Below, one piece after another: positions 49,625 through 57,560 of a stretch of 64,000 nucleotides of DNA (its first letter is position 1; the number at the start of each line of letters is the position of its first letter). The notes under the pieces are model-generated. The model had not been told where the DNA came from and ran no database searches. It worked only from the letters and a program-made list of their open reading frames with translations. The stretch is taken from contig NZ_PRDS01000006.1 in assembly GCF_002927635.1 (NCBI RefSeq), forward strand, positions 62,001 through 126,000. The letters are read 5' to 3'. The DNA is from Albidovulum inexpectatum. Lineage in GTDB: Bacteria > Pseudomonadota > Alphaproteobacteria > Rhodobacterales > Rhodobacteraceae. The translations under genes and the position numbers were made by a program.

Positions 49625-50365
49625 ATGCGTGGATTTTCGGCCCTGATCGTCCTGATGGTCGCCTCTGGCTGTACGCCGCCGCCGCCCGTTGAGCAGGGCG
49701 GAGTGGGTTTTGGTGACTACAACGCCTATCTGCGCGCGCGAGAAGCCGAAGCGGCGGCCGGCCGGACGGCCAGTGTCCAGGCGCCGGTTGCGCCCTACGA
49801 TCCCTATGCGGCCCCCATGGATGGGGCGCCGACGGCGGAAGAGCTGGCACGGGCAGGCATAACGGGTGCCGCATCGCTGCCGCAGGTCGCGGTTCAGGGC
49901 GGCGCTGCCGGTTTGCCCGCGCAGCCGATGTCTCCGTCGGCGCCAGAGGTCGCTTCGGTCGCACCTGTCGTGAGCCATGGTGGCATTTCGGACGAACAGG
50001 ATTTCCAGGCCGTCGCAACGCGTGAGACGATCGAATCCGACAAGGAAAGGCTGGAACGCAACCGGGCCCTGTATCAACAGGTGCAGCCGGGGGAACTGCC
50101 GCAGCGTCCCGGGGAAGACACGGCATTGATCGTCGAATACGCGGTCAAGGCTCCGAACCGACTGGGCGAATCGATCTATCCGCGCTCGTCGCTTGCACTT
50201 GCCAGCCACGAGCGCGCCTGTGCGCGCTATCCCAATCCCGAGGCCGCCCAGGAAGCCTTTCTAAAATCGGGCGGCCCGACGCGCGATCCGAAGAACCTTG
50301 ACCCCGATGGCGATGGTTTCGCCTGCAGCTGGGATCCGACGCCGTTCCAGACGGTGCGGAACTGA
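49625..50365 (+). CDS. Excalibur-like calcium-binding lipoprotein
   Basis: A 246-residue lipoprotein: signal MRGFSALIVLMVASGC with lipidated Cys16, a low-complexity Ala/Pro-rich middle, and a C-terminal domain of about 60 residues with two Cys and DPDGDGFACSWDPTPF, which resembles the Excalibur calcium-binding motif. The domain pattern (Cys, then NPEAAQEAFLKSGGPTRDPK) recurs in Rhodobacterales surface lipoproteins. It likely binds calcium at the cell envelope. Precedes an amidase gene by 7 bp, supporting a cell-wall role. Confidence 0.82.
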   Translation: MRGFSALIVLMVASGCTPPPPVEQGGVGFGDYNAYLRAREAEAAAGRTASVQAPVAPYDPYAAPMDGAPTAEELARAGITGAASLPQVAVQGGAAGLPAQPMSPSAPEVASVAPVVSHGGISDEQDFQAVATRETIESDKERLERNRALYQQVQPGELPQRPGEDTALIVEYAVKAPNRLGESIYPRSSLALASHERACARYPNPEAAQEAFLKSGGPTRDPKNLDPDGDGFACSWDPTPFQTVRN

Positions 50366-50372
50366 CGGCCAG

Positions 50373-51050
50373 ATGGGCTATCCGTCGCCCAATCATGGCG
50401 AGCGAAGGGGTGGAGCCCGTCCCAGCCTGATCGTGATCCACTATACCGCCATGGACAGCTGCGCAGAGGCCCGCTCTCGACTGTGCGACCCCCTGGCCGA
50501 AGTGTCCGCGCACTGGCTTGTCGATGCGGATGGTGCGACCGAGCAGCTGGTGGACGAGACGCGCCGCGCCTGGCATGCGGGAGCAGGGGCCTGGGGGCCG
50601 ATCGACGACGTGAATTCCCATTCCATCGGGATCGAGCTGGCCAATCCCGGGGACCGGCCCTTTCCCGAACCCCAGATGCGGGCGCTGGAAGACCTGTTGG
50701 CGGCGGTGATGGCGCGCTGGGCGATCGCTCCTCATCATGTGATCGGGCATTCCGACATGGCACCGGGCCGCAAGGCCGATCCCGGGCCGCGCTTTGACTG
50801 GCGACGGCTGGCGCGAATGGGTCTGTCGGTCTGGCCCCGTCCGGACGCCGCCCTGGGGGATCGCCCGCTGGTCCGGTCGTTGCGTGCCTTCGGCTATCCC
50901 GAGGCGCCGGAAGACGTTCTGCTGGCGGCATTTCGTCTGCGCTTTCGTCCGTGGGCGCGGGGTCCCGAAGACATGATCGACCGCGCCCTGGCGGCCGATC
51001 TGGCGCGCCGGTATCCGGTGAAAGCTGGGCACGACACAGATTGCCGTTGA
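50373..51050 (+). CDS. N-acetylmuramoyl-L-alanine amidase (amidase_2, AmiD/AmpD type)
   Basis: A 225-residue zinc amidase cleaving the bond between muramic acid and the stem peptide, for cell-wall recycling. Zinc ligands are His23 in IVIHYTAMDS and the later His/Asp in HSDMAPGRKADPG; WHAGAG and SIGIELANPG are family motifs. No signal peptide is seen, so a cytosolic AmpD-like role is favoured. The C-terminal 65 residues may form a peptidoglycan-binding-like helix bundle. The gene's TGA (51048-51050) lies in the -35 box of the rnpB promoter. Confidence 0.92.
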   Translation: MGYPSPNHGERRGGARPSLIVIHYTAMDSCAEARSRLCDPLAEVSAHWLVDADGATEQLVDETRRAWHAGAGAWGPIDDVNSHSIGIELANPGDRPFPEPQMRALEDLLAAVMARWAIAPHHVIGHSDMAPGRKADPGPRFDWRRLARMGLSVWPRPDAALGDRPLVRSLRAFGYPEAPEDVLLAAFRLRFRPWARGPEDMIDRALAADLARRYPVKAGHDTDCR

Positions 51051-51075
51051 CCTGGCGCGGGCGGCTGCCTAACTG
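51047..51075 (+). promoter_or_regulatory. Predicted rnpB promoter
   Basis: TTGACC (51047-51052), 17-bp spacer, TAACTG (51070-51075); the start would be about 51082, exactly the first base of the RNase P P1 stem. The -35 contains the stop of the amidase gene. Confidence 0.75.
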
Positions 51076-51081
51076 AGCCTT

Positions 51082-51473
51082 GCGCGGATGGCTGGATGGC
51101 CGCGGGCCTCTGGGCCCGAGGAAAGTCCGGACTCCATGAAGCTACGGTGCCGGGTAACGCCCGGCCGGGGAAACCCGAGGGAAAGCGCCACAGAGAACAG
51201 ACCGCCCCGGATCCGTCCGGGGCAAGGGTGAAACGGTGGGGTAAGAGCCCACCGCGGGACGGGCAACCGGACCGGCACGGCAAGCCCCACCGGGAGCAAT
51301 GCCAAATAGGGGCCTCGCGCGGGGCTGATCGGGAAACCGATATCGCCGCAGGGACGCTTCATCCCGAGAGGCCCGGGTTGGCAGCACGAGCCCGTCGGCA
51401 ACGTCGGGCCTAGATGAATGGCCATCCAGGGGGGCAACCCCCGGACAGAATCCGGCTTACAGGCCATCCGCGC
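51082..51473 (+). ncRNA. rnpB: RNase P RNA (type A)
   Basis: The catalytic RNA of RNase P, which makes tRNA 5' ends. The P1 stem pairs GCGCGGATGG (51082-51091) with CCATCCGCGC (51464-51473). The universally conserved P4-forming strands are present: GAGGAAAGTCCGGACTCCAT near 51118-51137 and ACAGAATCCGGCTTACAG near 51445-51462, with the internal CAGAGAACAGACCGCC-type region also recognisable. Length of about 392 nt fits alphaproteobacterial type A. P1 is followed by TTTT. Reading frames through it are shadows. Confidence 0.97.
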
Positions 51474-51538
51474 TTTTCTGTCCAATCCGCTGCATTCCCG
51501 GGCTATGATCGGTTCTGCAATTGCAGGGAGGACAGTCC

Positions 51539-52243
51539 ATGAGTTTCGTTCGCACGCTGGCCGCATTGGCCGCCGGTTTCGCCGCCGCGCGCGGGGTCGA
51601 CAAATACCGCCAGATCGGCGGTATGGAGGGCATCAAGGATGCCCTGAAGAAGGCGGGCGATCCGGGTGGCCCGGTCGACCAGCTGGCCCAGCAGGCCGAG
51701 AAGCTGGGACTGCCCGGCGGCGCAAAGACCGTGCGTGAGTTTTATGAGAAAATCGGTGGTGCCGGTGAGGCTGCCGAAGCGGGGTTGGGCAATCTCATTG
51801 CCTCGATGACGTCAGCCACGACCGCCGGCAGCCGCATGATGGCCGAGCTGATGGAATCAATGACCGGTGCCAGTCCAAGCTCCCCCCTGGCCGAGGAGAA
51901 TGCCCGCCTGATGATCCGGGCGATGATTCAGGCCGCCAAGGCGGATGGCGAGATCGACGAGGAGGAGCGCAAGAAGATCCTGGACCAGCTGGGCGATGCC
52001 AGCGACGAGGAAATCGCCTTTGTCGAGGCCGAGCTGAACCGGCCTCTGGACCCGGTAGCACTGGCCCGCGACGTCAGCGAATCGATGCGCGAGCAGATCT
52101 ATGCGACCTCGCTGATGGCGATCCGGCTGGATAGTGCGGCCGAGAGCCTGTATCTGGATCAGCTGGCCCGTGCCCTGGGGCTTTCACCCGAAACACGGGC
52201 CCGGCTGCATGCCGCGATGGGGCGCAAACCACCGGCGGCATAG
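51539..52243 (+). CDS. DUF533/YebE-type TerB-like protein
   Basis: A 234-residue protein with an N-terminal hydrophobic/Ala-rich start (MSFVRTLAALAAGFAAARGV) and a C-terminal TerB-like helical domain (about 115-230) with RLMIRAMIQAAKADGEIDEE and EEERKKILDQLGDASDEE, the DUF533 signature. Likely inner-membrane-associated; function unknown. ATG 51539 follows GGGAGGAC. It lies after rnpB and before rpmG and may be read with neither. Confidence 0.85.
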   Translation: MSFVRTLAALAAGFAAARGVDKYRQIGGMEGIKDALKKAGDPGGPVDQLAQQAEKLGLPGGAKTVREFYEKIGGAGEAAEAGLGNLIASMTSATTAGSRMMAELMESMTGASPSSPLAEENARLMIRAMIQAAKADGEIDEEERKKILDQLGDASDEEIAFVEAELNRPLDPVALARDVSESMREQIYATSLMAIRLDSAAESLYLDQLARALGLSPETRARLHAAMGRKPPAA

Positions 52244-52303
52244 GCGGCCTTGCGCCGCGGCGGACAGGGGCGTGGAAAATGGCGCCCAGGCGCGCCTTTC
52301 CGG

Positions 52304-52331
52304 TTGACTTCGGTTCGTGGGCGAGTAAAAG
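52304..52331 (+). promoter_or_regulatory. Predicted rpmG promoter
   Basis: TTGACT (52304-52309), 16-bp spacer, TAAAAG (52326-52331), about 50 bp upstream of the rpmG ATG. Confidence 0.5.
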
Positions 52332-52387
52332 GCGGGGCCTGAAGGATTTTGCGGGCGGTCACGCCGTCCGGCTGATGGAGAGAAACG

Positions 52388-52555
52388 ATGGCGAAGCCGA
52401 CGACGATCAAGATCCGTCTGAACTCGACGGCGGGTACGGGGCACTTCTACGTGACGAAGAAAAACGCCCGCACCATGACCGAGAAAATGGTCGTGCGCAA
52501 ATACGACCCGGTCAAGCGCGCCCATGTCGAATACAAGGAAGGCAAGATCAAGTAA
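52388..52555 (+). CDS. rpmG: 50S ribosomal protein L33
   Basis: A 55-residue ribosomal protein, translated by hand: it starts [20 protein letters not shown] and ends [10 protein letters not shown]. The conserved [21 protein letters not shown] segment identifies L33 of the type without zinc-binding cysteines. It sits as a single-gene unit between a promoter match (52304-52331) and a strong hairpin (52579-52607). ATG 52388 follows GGAGAGAAACG. Confidence 0.96.
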   Translation: MAKPTTIKIRLNSTAGTGHFYVTKKNARTMTEKMVVRKYDPVKRAHVEYKEGKIK

Positions 52556-52578
52556 GATCTGCCGTATTCCGGATCACA

Positions 52579-52607
52579 AAGGGCCGCACCAATGGTGCGG
52601 CCCTTTG
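52579..52607. terminator. Bidirectional terminator after rpmG
   Basis: AAAGGGCCGCACC and GGTGCGGCCCTTT are a perfect 13-bp inverted repeat around AAT. It ends the rpmG transcript and can stop the convergent BI-1 gene. Confidence 0.92.
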
Positions 52608-52709
52608 CTTTGCAACATCCCTGCGGCCTGCCGTGTCGGCGTCGGCATGTCGAAAGCGAAACGGGGCCAGGAGATCCCGGCCCCGCATGCTTTCCCCCTG
52701 GATTTGCGC

Positions 52710-53489
52710 CTACTCGCGATTGCCGAGGAACTGCAAGAGGAAGGTGAACATGTTGATGAAGTCCAGATACAGGTTCAGCGCACCCATGATCGCCGCCTTG
52801 CCCAGCCATTCGGTATCGCCTTGCTGGGCATGGGCAATGTAGGTGTTCTTGATGTTCTGGGTGTCATAGGCCGTCAGGCCCGCGAAGATCAGCACGCCGA
52901 TCGCCGAGATGGCCAGCTGCACCGTGCCCGAGCCAAGGAAGATGTTGACGATCGACGCCACGATCAGGCCGATCACACCCATCAGCAGGAACGTGCCCCA
53001 GCCCGACAGATCCTTCTTGGTCAGATAGCCCCACAGCGAGAGCCCCGCAAAGGCGATTGCCGTGACCAGGAAGGTCTGAATGATCGATACGCCGGTGAAG
53101 ACCGCGAAGATCCAGCTGAGCGACAGGCCCATCGAGGTGGCAAAGACATAGAAGAACAGCTGTGCCGCAGCTTCGGACAGTCTGTTGATCGCAGCGCCGA
53201 ACGCAAAGACCAGAACCAGCGGCAGGAACATGATCACCCACCGCAGCGGCGAGGCATAGATCGCATAGCCGAAATCGGTCAGGTACCGGTCACCGCCCAA
53301 TTGGGCGGCCGCCAGAGAAGGATCGGTCGTGATTGCAAGGCCCGAGATCGCCCACGAAGCGGCCGCCGTGATCAGCATGCCGACCGACATCAGGCCATAG
53401 ACCTTGTTCATGTAGGCCCGAAGGCCCTCGTCGATTGCCAATCCGCGTGCGCCGACCTGCGCCGTGCGGATCGTGTCATATTCTGCCAT
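52710..53489 (-). CDS. Bax inhibitor-1/YccA family membrane protein
   Basis: A 259-residue inner-membrane protein with seven hydrophobic helices of the BI-1 (TMBIM) family, which form pH-gated calcium leak channels in some bacteria and, in E. coli, regulate FtsH. Recognisable parts: AYMNKVYGLMSVGMLITAAA, the LTAYDTQNIK motif with Asp before the last helix (the conserved Asp pair region), and a C-terminal NLYLDFINMFTFLLQFLG. ATG 53489 is preferred over TTG 53492; AGGAGG lies six bases upstream. Confidence 0.93.
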   Translation of the reverse strand: MAEYDTIRTAQVGARGLAIDEGLRAYMNKVYGLMSVGMLITAAASWAISGLAITTDPSLAAAQLGGDRYLTDFGYAIYASPLRWVIMFLPLVLVFAFGAAINRLSEAAAQLFFYVFATSMGLSLSWIFAVFTGVSIIQTFLVTAIAFAGLSLWGYLTKKDLSGWGTFLLMGVIGLIVASIVNIFLGSGTVQLAISAIGVLIFAGLTAYDTQNIKNTYIAHAQQGDTEWLGKAAIMGALNLYLDFINMFTFLLQFLGNRE

Positions 53490-53617
53490 CAAAGCCTCCT
53501 GCAGCGTTTCCTGTTCGCATTTCTGCGCGGTTGTCCGCGGAAAATATCGGGTGTCGGGCAGCTTCGTTCAAGTCCGGAAGCGCCGATTTCGGCACCTGTC
53601 GCCGGTTTTGATCTGCT

Positions 53618-54589
53618 TCATTCTGCCGGGGCGACCTGTATCACGACCTTGCCTGTCGATTTCCTGCTGCGCAAGAGTTCCAGCGCCTCTTGGGTTCGTT
53701 CCAGCGGCATCAGGTTGGAAACATGCGGGCGAATGCCGCCCTCGCGGTACCAGTCCAGAAGCTGGCGCAGGCTTTGGGTCAGGGCTTGCGGGGCAAACCG
53801 CAGATATCCGCCCCAATAGAAGCCAAGAACCGAGAGGTTCTTGACCAGCAGAAGATTGGCCGGGATCTGCGGCACCGTCCCGCTGGCGAATCCGATCACC
53901 AGGATACGCCCTTCGGGCCGGGTGGCGCGCAACGCCGAGTCGAATTGTGTTCCGCCCACGGGGTCATAGACGACATCGGCCCCGCCGAGCGTCCTGACCG
54001 CATCGCGCAGGTCTTCGCTTTCACTGTCGATCAGATGGTCGGCGCCGGCGTCACACGCGACGGAAAGCTTGTCGGCGCCGCGCGCAACGGCGATGACCCG
54101 CGCGCCCAGGCGCTTGCCGATCTCGACCGCGGTCAGCCCGACCCCGCCCGCGGCCCCAAGAACCAGCAGTGTTTCGCCTCGTTTGAGCCCGGCGCGGTGC
54201 GTCAGCGCCAGGTGGGATGTTCCATAGGCGACCTGGAATGCCGCCGCATCCTCGAAGCTCATTTCGTCTGGAAGGGGCAGGCACCGGTCGGCCGGAAAGC
54301 AGCCATATTCGGCCAGCCCGCCACTTGGTGCATGTACCACCACCCGCTGACCCGGCGTCAAGCCGCCGACTCCGGGGCCCAGCTTGTCGATCCAGCCCGC
54401 GGGCTCCATGCCCAGTGTCACGGGGGGCTCGGGTCGTTCCTGATACCGCCCTTCGATCATCAGCAGGTCGGCGAAATTCAGTCCGCAGGCAGCGATCCTG
54501 ATGCGCACCTCGCCCGGGCCCGGCTCTGGCGACGGCACGTCCCGCAATGCCGGGGTTTCACCGAATCGGGTGATCTGGAACGCCTTCAT
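53618..54589 (-). CDS. NADPH:quinone oxidoreductase family protein
   Basis: A 323-residue medium-chain dehydrogenase of the zeta-crystallin/quinone-oxidoreductase group: starts MKAFQITRFGETPALRDV, has the nucleotide-binding LVLGAAGGVGLTAVEIGK and the family end RKSTGKVVIQ. No zinc ligands are seen, as expected. Could equally be an acryloyl/enoyl-CoA reductase relative. ATG 54589 follows GAGGGAAAG. Divergent from the XRE regulator over 308 bp of relatively AT-rich DNA that carries ScfR/PccR-like sites about 98-127 bp upstream of this gene. Confidence 0.9.
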   Translation of the reverse strand: MKAFQITRFGETPALRDVPSPEPGPGEVRIRIAACGLNFADLLMIEGRYQERPEPPVTLGMEPAGWIDKLGPGVGGLTPGQRVVVHAPSGGLAEYGCFPADRCLPLPDEMSFEDAAAFQVAYGTSHLALTHRAGLKRGETLLVLGAAGGVGLTAVEIGKRLGARVIAVARGADKLSVACDAGADHLIDSESEDLRDAVRTLGGADVVYDPVGGTQFDSALRATRPEGRILVIGFASGTVPQIPANLLLVKNLSVLGFYWGGYLRFAPQALTQSLRQLLDWYREGGIRPHVSNLMPLERTQEALELLRSRKSTGKVVIQVAPAE

Positions 54590-54686
54590 CTTTCCCTCGC
54601 GCAATTTTCTTGCGCAGGCTATGCGCAACGAACCCGTTGGTCCAGCGCGTTTTCTTCGCGTCTTGCAAACAGGCCGATGGCGATAA

Positions 54687-54706
54687 ATTGCAAAAAGCAA
54701 TGCAAA
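54687..54706. promoter_or_regulatory. ScfR/PccR-like regulator site (octamer-N4-octamer)
   Basis: ATTGCAAA-AAGC-AATGCAAA matches the TTTGCAAA-N4-TTTGCAAA pattern that I recall for the short-chain acyl-CoA regulator PccR of Rhodobacter sphaeroides (7/8 and 6/8). It also embeds the inverted repeat ATTGC-AAAAA-GCAAT (54687-54701). An additional CTTGCAAA lies 25 bp to the left. Confidence 0.45.
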
Positions 54707-54849
54707 ATGAAAAGAGCATGTGGGGCGAGTGCATTTTTTTCACATTCGCCTTGTGCGCGAGGGACGCATTGGGGATGATTTGGCTGCCCCGGGTGAAAGC
54801 GGTGCGGGACTTATGGGTTGGTGAAAATGCAATGAAAATTTTTCCCGTT

Positions 54850-54865
54850 TGGCACGAAGATTGCT
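54850..54865 (+). promoter_or_regulatory. Sigma-54 (RpoN) promoter of the XRE regulator
   Basis: TGGCACG-AAGA-TTGCT is a complete match to the -24/-12 sigma-54 consensus, with GG at 54851-54852 and GC at 54863-54864, ten bases apart. A start near 54876 leaves a leader of about 22 nt before the AGGAGG-led ATG at 54898. Confidence 0.8.
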
Positions 54866-54897
54866 TGGACGTGGGGTAGAGAGTGTAGGAGGTTATG

Positions 54898-55260
54898 ATG
54901 AAACACCCTGTGGATGTTCATGTTGGCAAGCGCGTCAGGCATCGGCGCTGGATGCTGGGCATGACGCAACAGCAGCTGGCTGAAAAGGTCGGCATCAAGT
55001 TCCAGCAGATCCAGAAGTATGAAACAGGCATGAACCGAATCTCGGCTTCGCGTCTGTGGGATATTGCCGAGGCGCTGGAAGTGCCGGTCAGTTTCTTCTT
55101 CGAAGGGCTGGAGTCGCGTCATGAAGCGCTGGATGGGATCGACGGCGACATTCTCGCCGACAAGGAGGCACTGATGCTGGTGCGGTCCTATTACGCGATC
55201 CCCGAGGCGCAGCGCCGTCGGCTGTTCGATCTGGCCAAGGTCCTGTCGGACGTTGCATGA
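54898..55260 (+). CDS. XRE family transcriptional regulator (PraR/PhrR-like)
   Basis: A 120-residue DNA-binding protein with a Cro/CI-type helix-turn-helix (about residues 10-65: VGKRVRHRRWMLGMTQQQLA, then FQQIQKYETGMNRISASRLW) and a short helical tail. The pattern matches rhizobial PraR/PhrR-type regulators, which act in quorum sensing, stress and biofilm control. The tail (DILADKEALMLVRSYYAIPE) is typical. Of two adjacent ATGs, 54898 has better spacing (5 nt) to AGGAGG. Expression from a sigma-54 promoter implies control by an unlinked NtrC-type activator. Confidence 0.92.
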   Translation: MKHPVDVHVGKRVRHRRWMLGMTQQQLAEKVGIKFQQIQKYETGMNRISASRLWDIAEALEVPVSFFFEGLESRHEALDGIDGDILADKEALMLVRSYYAIPEAQRRRLFDLAKVLSDVA

Positions 55261-55334
55261 AGCCTGCGCCTTGACCGGCGCGGCCTGCCGTTCTACCGCG
55301 CATCAAGTGCGGACAGCAAACGGGGGGGGCGCCG

Positions 55335-56135
55335 ATGGCGCAATACGATCCGTCAGAAGTCGAGATGCTTGTCGCGACGGCCAATGAACTGGCCGACGCG
55401 GCGCGCAAGCAGACCCTGGCGCATTTCCGTTCGGCCACATTGCGGGCCGACAGCAAGCGCGGCGCCGATTTCGACCCCGTGACCCAGGCTGATCGCGCGG
55501 CCGAACAGGCCATGCGCGAAATACTGGCGCACCGTCGCCCCAACGATTCGGTCGTGGGAGAGGAGTTCGCGGCAACTCACGGCAGTTCGGGCGTGACCTG
55601 GGTTATCGACCCGATTGATGGCACGCGGGCCTATCTGTCCGGCACGCCGACCTGGGGCGTATTGATCGCGGTGTCCGATGCAACCGGACCGCTCCTCGGC
55701 GTGATCGACCAACCTTATATCGGTGAACGCTTCGTCGGCGGCTTTGGCCGTGCTTGGGTCGAGGGGCCGATGGGCAGGGCCGATCTTGCCTGCCGGCCGG
55801 CACGCCCGCTGGACCAGGCGACCCTGTTCACCACCTTTCCCGAAATCGGCACGCCCGAGGAAGAGGCCGCCTTTGCGCGGTTGAAGTCGCGCGTTCGGCT
55901 GACCCGCTACGGGATGGACTGCTACGCCTATGCGCTGGTCGCGGCGGGGCAGATCGATCTGGTCGTCGAGGCCGGGTTGCAGCCATATGACATTCACGCG
56001 CCCATCGCGGTGATCGAGGCCGCGGGCGGCGTGGTGACGAACTGGCAGGGTGGGCCGGCACATCAAGGCGGTCAGGTCATCGCCGCCGCAAATCGGGATG
56101 TTCATGCCGCGGCGCTCGAGCTTCTGAACGGTTGA
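55335..56135 (+). CDS. hisN: Histidinol-phosphatase (inositol monophosphatase family)
   Basis: A Mg2+-dependent phosphatase of 266 residues in the IMPase fold, group HisN, which removes phosphate from histidinol phosphate in histidine synthesis. Motifs: DFDPVTQADRAAE, VVGEEF, the metal site WVIDPIDGTRAYLSG, and the C-terminal QPYDIHAPIAVIEAAGG. Alternative inositol phosphatase activity cannot be excluded. ATG 55335 is 75 bp after the XRE gene, which may co-transcribe it. Convergent with guaD. Confidence 0.9.
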   Translation: MAQYDPSEVEMLVATANELADAARKQTLAHFRSATLRADSKRGADFDPVTQADRAAEQAMREILAHRRPNDSVVGEEFAATHGSSGVTWVIDPIDGTRAYLSGTPTWGVLIAVSDATGPLLGVIDQPYIGERFVGGFGRAWVEGPMGRADLACRPARPLDQATLFTTFPEIGTPEEEAAFARLKSRVRLTRYGMDCYAYALVAAGQIDLVVEAGLQPYDIHAPIAVIEAAGGVVTNWQGGPAHQGGQVIAAANRDVHAAALELLNG

Positions 56136-56139
56136 CCGA

Positions 56140-57429
56140 TCAGTCGCGCCGAACGGGCCGGCCATTTATCCAGACGGCCCGGATTGCCCTGTCGTCGCCC
56201 ATCATGATCGTCGGGAAAAGCGCCTGCCAGATGTCATCGGCTCGCCGCGCGCGCTGCGCGACTGCCGGGGTGGATTCAAGGTCGATGACCACCAGATCGG
56301 CCTCCATTCCCGGGGCGATATTGCCGATACGGTCTGCAACCCGAAGGCTGGCAGCCGAGCCCGCGGTCGCCAGCCACCACAGGACCGATGGATGAATGGC
56401 ATTTCCGCGCAGCTGTCCGATTTCATAGGCCGCGGCCATCGTGCGCAACATCGAAAAGGAAGATCCTCCGCCCGTGTCGGTGGCAAGGCCGATGCGCAAG
56501 CCGCGCGCGGCGAGACGCGACAGATCGAACAGCCCCGATCCGATGAAGGTGTTCGATGTCGGGCAATGAACCACCGCGGCGCCGGTCTCGGCCAGCCGGT
56601 CGATCTCGCGTGGCTCCAGGTGGATCGCATGGCCGAACACAGCGCCGGGTCCCAGCAGGCCATGGCGTTCGTATGTATCCAGATAGTCGCGCGCCTCGGG
56701 GAACAGGCTGCGCACCCAGGCCACCTCGTCGGTCTGCTCGGACAGATGTGTCTGCATCAGGCAATCGGGTCTTGCGGCCCAAAGCGCGCCCAGCGCCTCG
56801 AGCTGTTCGGGCGTCGATGTGGGCGAAAAGCGCGGCGTGATGACATAGGACAGCCGCCCACGCCCGTGCCAGCGCTCGATCAGTGCAAGGCTGTCGTCAT
56901 GGGCCGACTGTGGCGTATCACGCAGACCTTCTGGCGCATTCCGGTCCATGCAGGTCTTGCCGGCAAAGACGCGCAAGTTGCGGCTTTCGGCCTCGGCCAT
57001 GAAGGCATCGACGCTTGCGGGGTGGATCGTGCAGTAGGAAGCAACGGTCGTCGTCCCGTTTGCCAAGACAAGATCCAGATACAGCGAGGCGATCCTTCCT
57101 GCATGTTCGGGATCGCCGAATCGCATCTCCTCGGGGAAGGTATAGGTGTTCAGCCAGTCGATCAGCCGCTTGCCCCAGCTGGCGATGATGCCGGTCTGGG
57201 GGTAATGGACATGGGCATCGACAAAACCGGCCGAGATCACCGCCGCGCCATAATCCGTCACGTGCGCCTGCGGATGCTGGCGCCGCAGATCGTCGGCCTC
57301 GCCCACCGCGCGGATCACGCCGTCTTCGATCAGGACCCCGCCCCGCGCGCTGTGCCGCGCTGCGTCTGGCCCCTCGTGCAGGGGATTGCCCCCGAAACGC
57401 AGAATCTGTCCAAGAAGAAGTTCCGCCAT
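56140..57429 (-). CDS. guaD: Guanine deaminase
   Basis: Zinc amidohydrolase converting guanine to xanthine. The 429-residue protein has the metal motif HVHYPQ (FVDAHVHYPQTGI), QTHLSEQTDE, the second His in GHAIHLEP and the catalytic Asp in LATDTGGGSS. The PTSNTFIGSGLFD segment is specific for guanine deaminases. It is divergent from mgtE over 131 bp. Purine recycling is its likely role; no other purine catabolic genes are adjacent. Confidence 0.95.
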   Translation of the reverse strand: MAELLLGQILRFGGNPLHEGPDAARHSARGGVLIEDGVIRAVGEADDLRRQHPQAHVTDYGAAVISAGFVDAHVHYPQTGIIASWGKRLIDWLNTYTFPEEMRFGDPEHAGRIASLYLDLVLANGTTTVASYCTIHPASVDAFMAEAESRNLRVFAGKTCMDRNAPEGLRDTPQSAHDDSLALIERWHGRGRLSYVITPRFSPTSTPEQLEALGALWAARPDCLMQTHLSEQTDEVAWVRSLFPEARDYLDTYERHGLLGPGAVFGHAIHLEPREIDRLAETGAAVVHCPTSNTFIGSGLFDLSRLAARGLRIGLATDTGGGSSFSMLRTMAAAYEIGQLRGNAIHPSVLWWLATAGSAASLRVADRIGNIAPGMEADLVVIDLESTPAVAQRARRADDIWQALFPTIMMGDDRAIRAVWINGRPVRRD

Positions 57430-57494
57430 GATCCATTCACCTGTTGGCCTTTCGGGCTGGACAGTCTAAACCCTGTGCGCATCGGGGGGAATCC

Positions 57495-57507
57495 GCGCAT
57501 TATGCGC
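57495..57507. promoter_or_regulatory. Dyad in the guaD/mgtE divergent region
   Basis: GCGCAT-T-ATGCGC is a perfect 13-bp dyad about 66 bp from both start codons, and a further GCGCAT lies 17 bp to the left. It may be an operator; the regulator is unknown. Confidence 0.35.
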
Positions 57508-57560
57508 ATTTTCCCTGAAGCAGCTTCCGTTTCGTCGCGCAACTGCAGGGGAGGGTGCCA

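Larger units (their letters stand above)
54590..54897. other. 308-bp AT-rich divergent regulatory region
   Basis: No gene is seen here. This stretch between the quinone oxidoreductase and the XRE regulator is visibly richer in A/T than its surroundings and contains the ScfR/PccR-like inverted-octamer pair (54687-54706), a further CTTGCAAA at 54662-54669 and a consensus sigma-54 promoter (54850-54865). An open frame at 54610-54879 crosses all these elements and is not considered a gene. Confidence 0.7.

Noticed and set aside
51069-51566. Reading frames across 51.07-51.57 kb
   Set aside because: They overlap RNase P RNA, whose conserved stems and P4 sequences explain the DNA.
54610-54879. An 89-codon plus-strand frame between the quinone oxidoreductase and XRE genes
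   Set aside because: It runs through the promoter elements, has no ribosome site and no family similarity.
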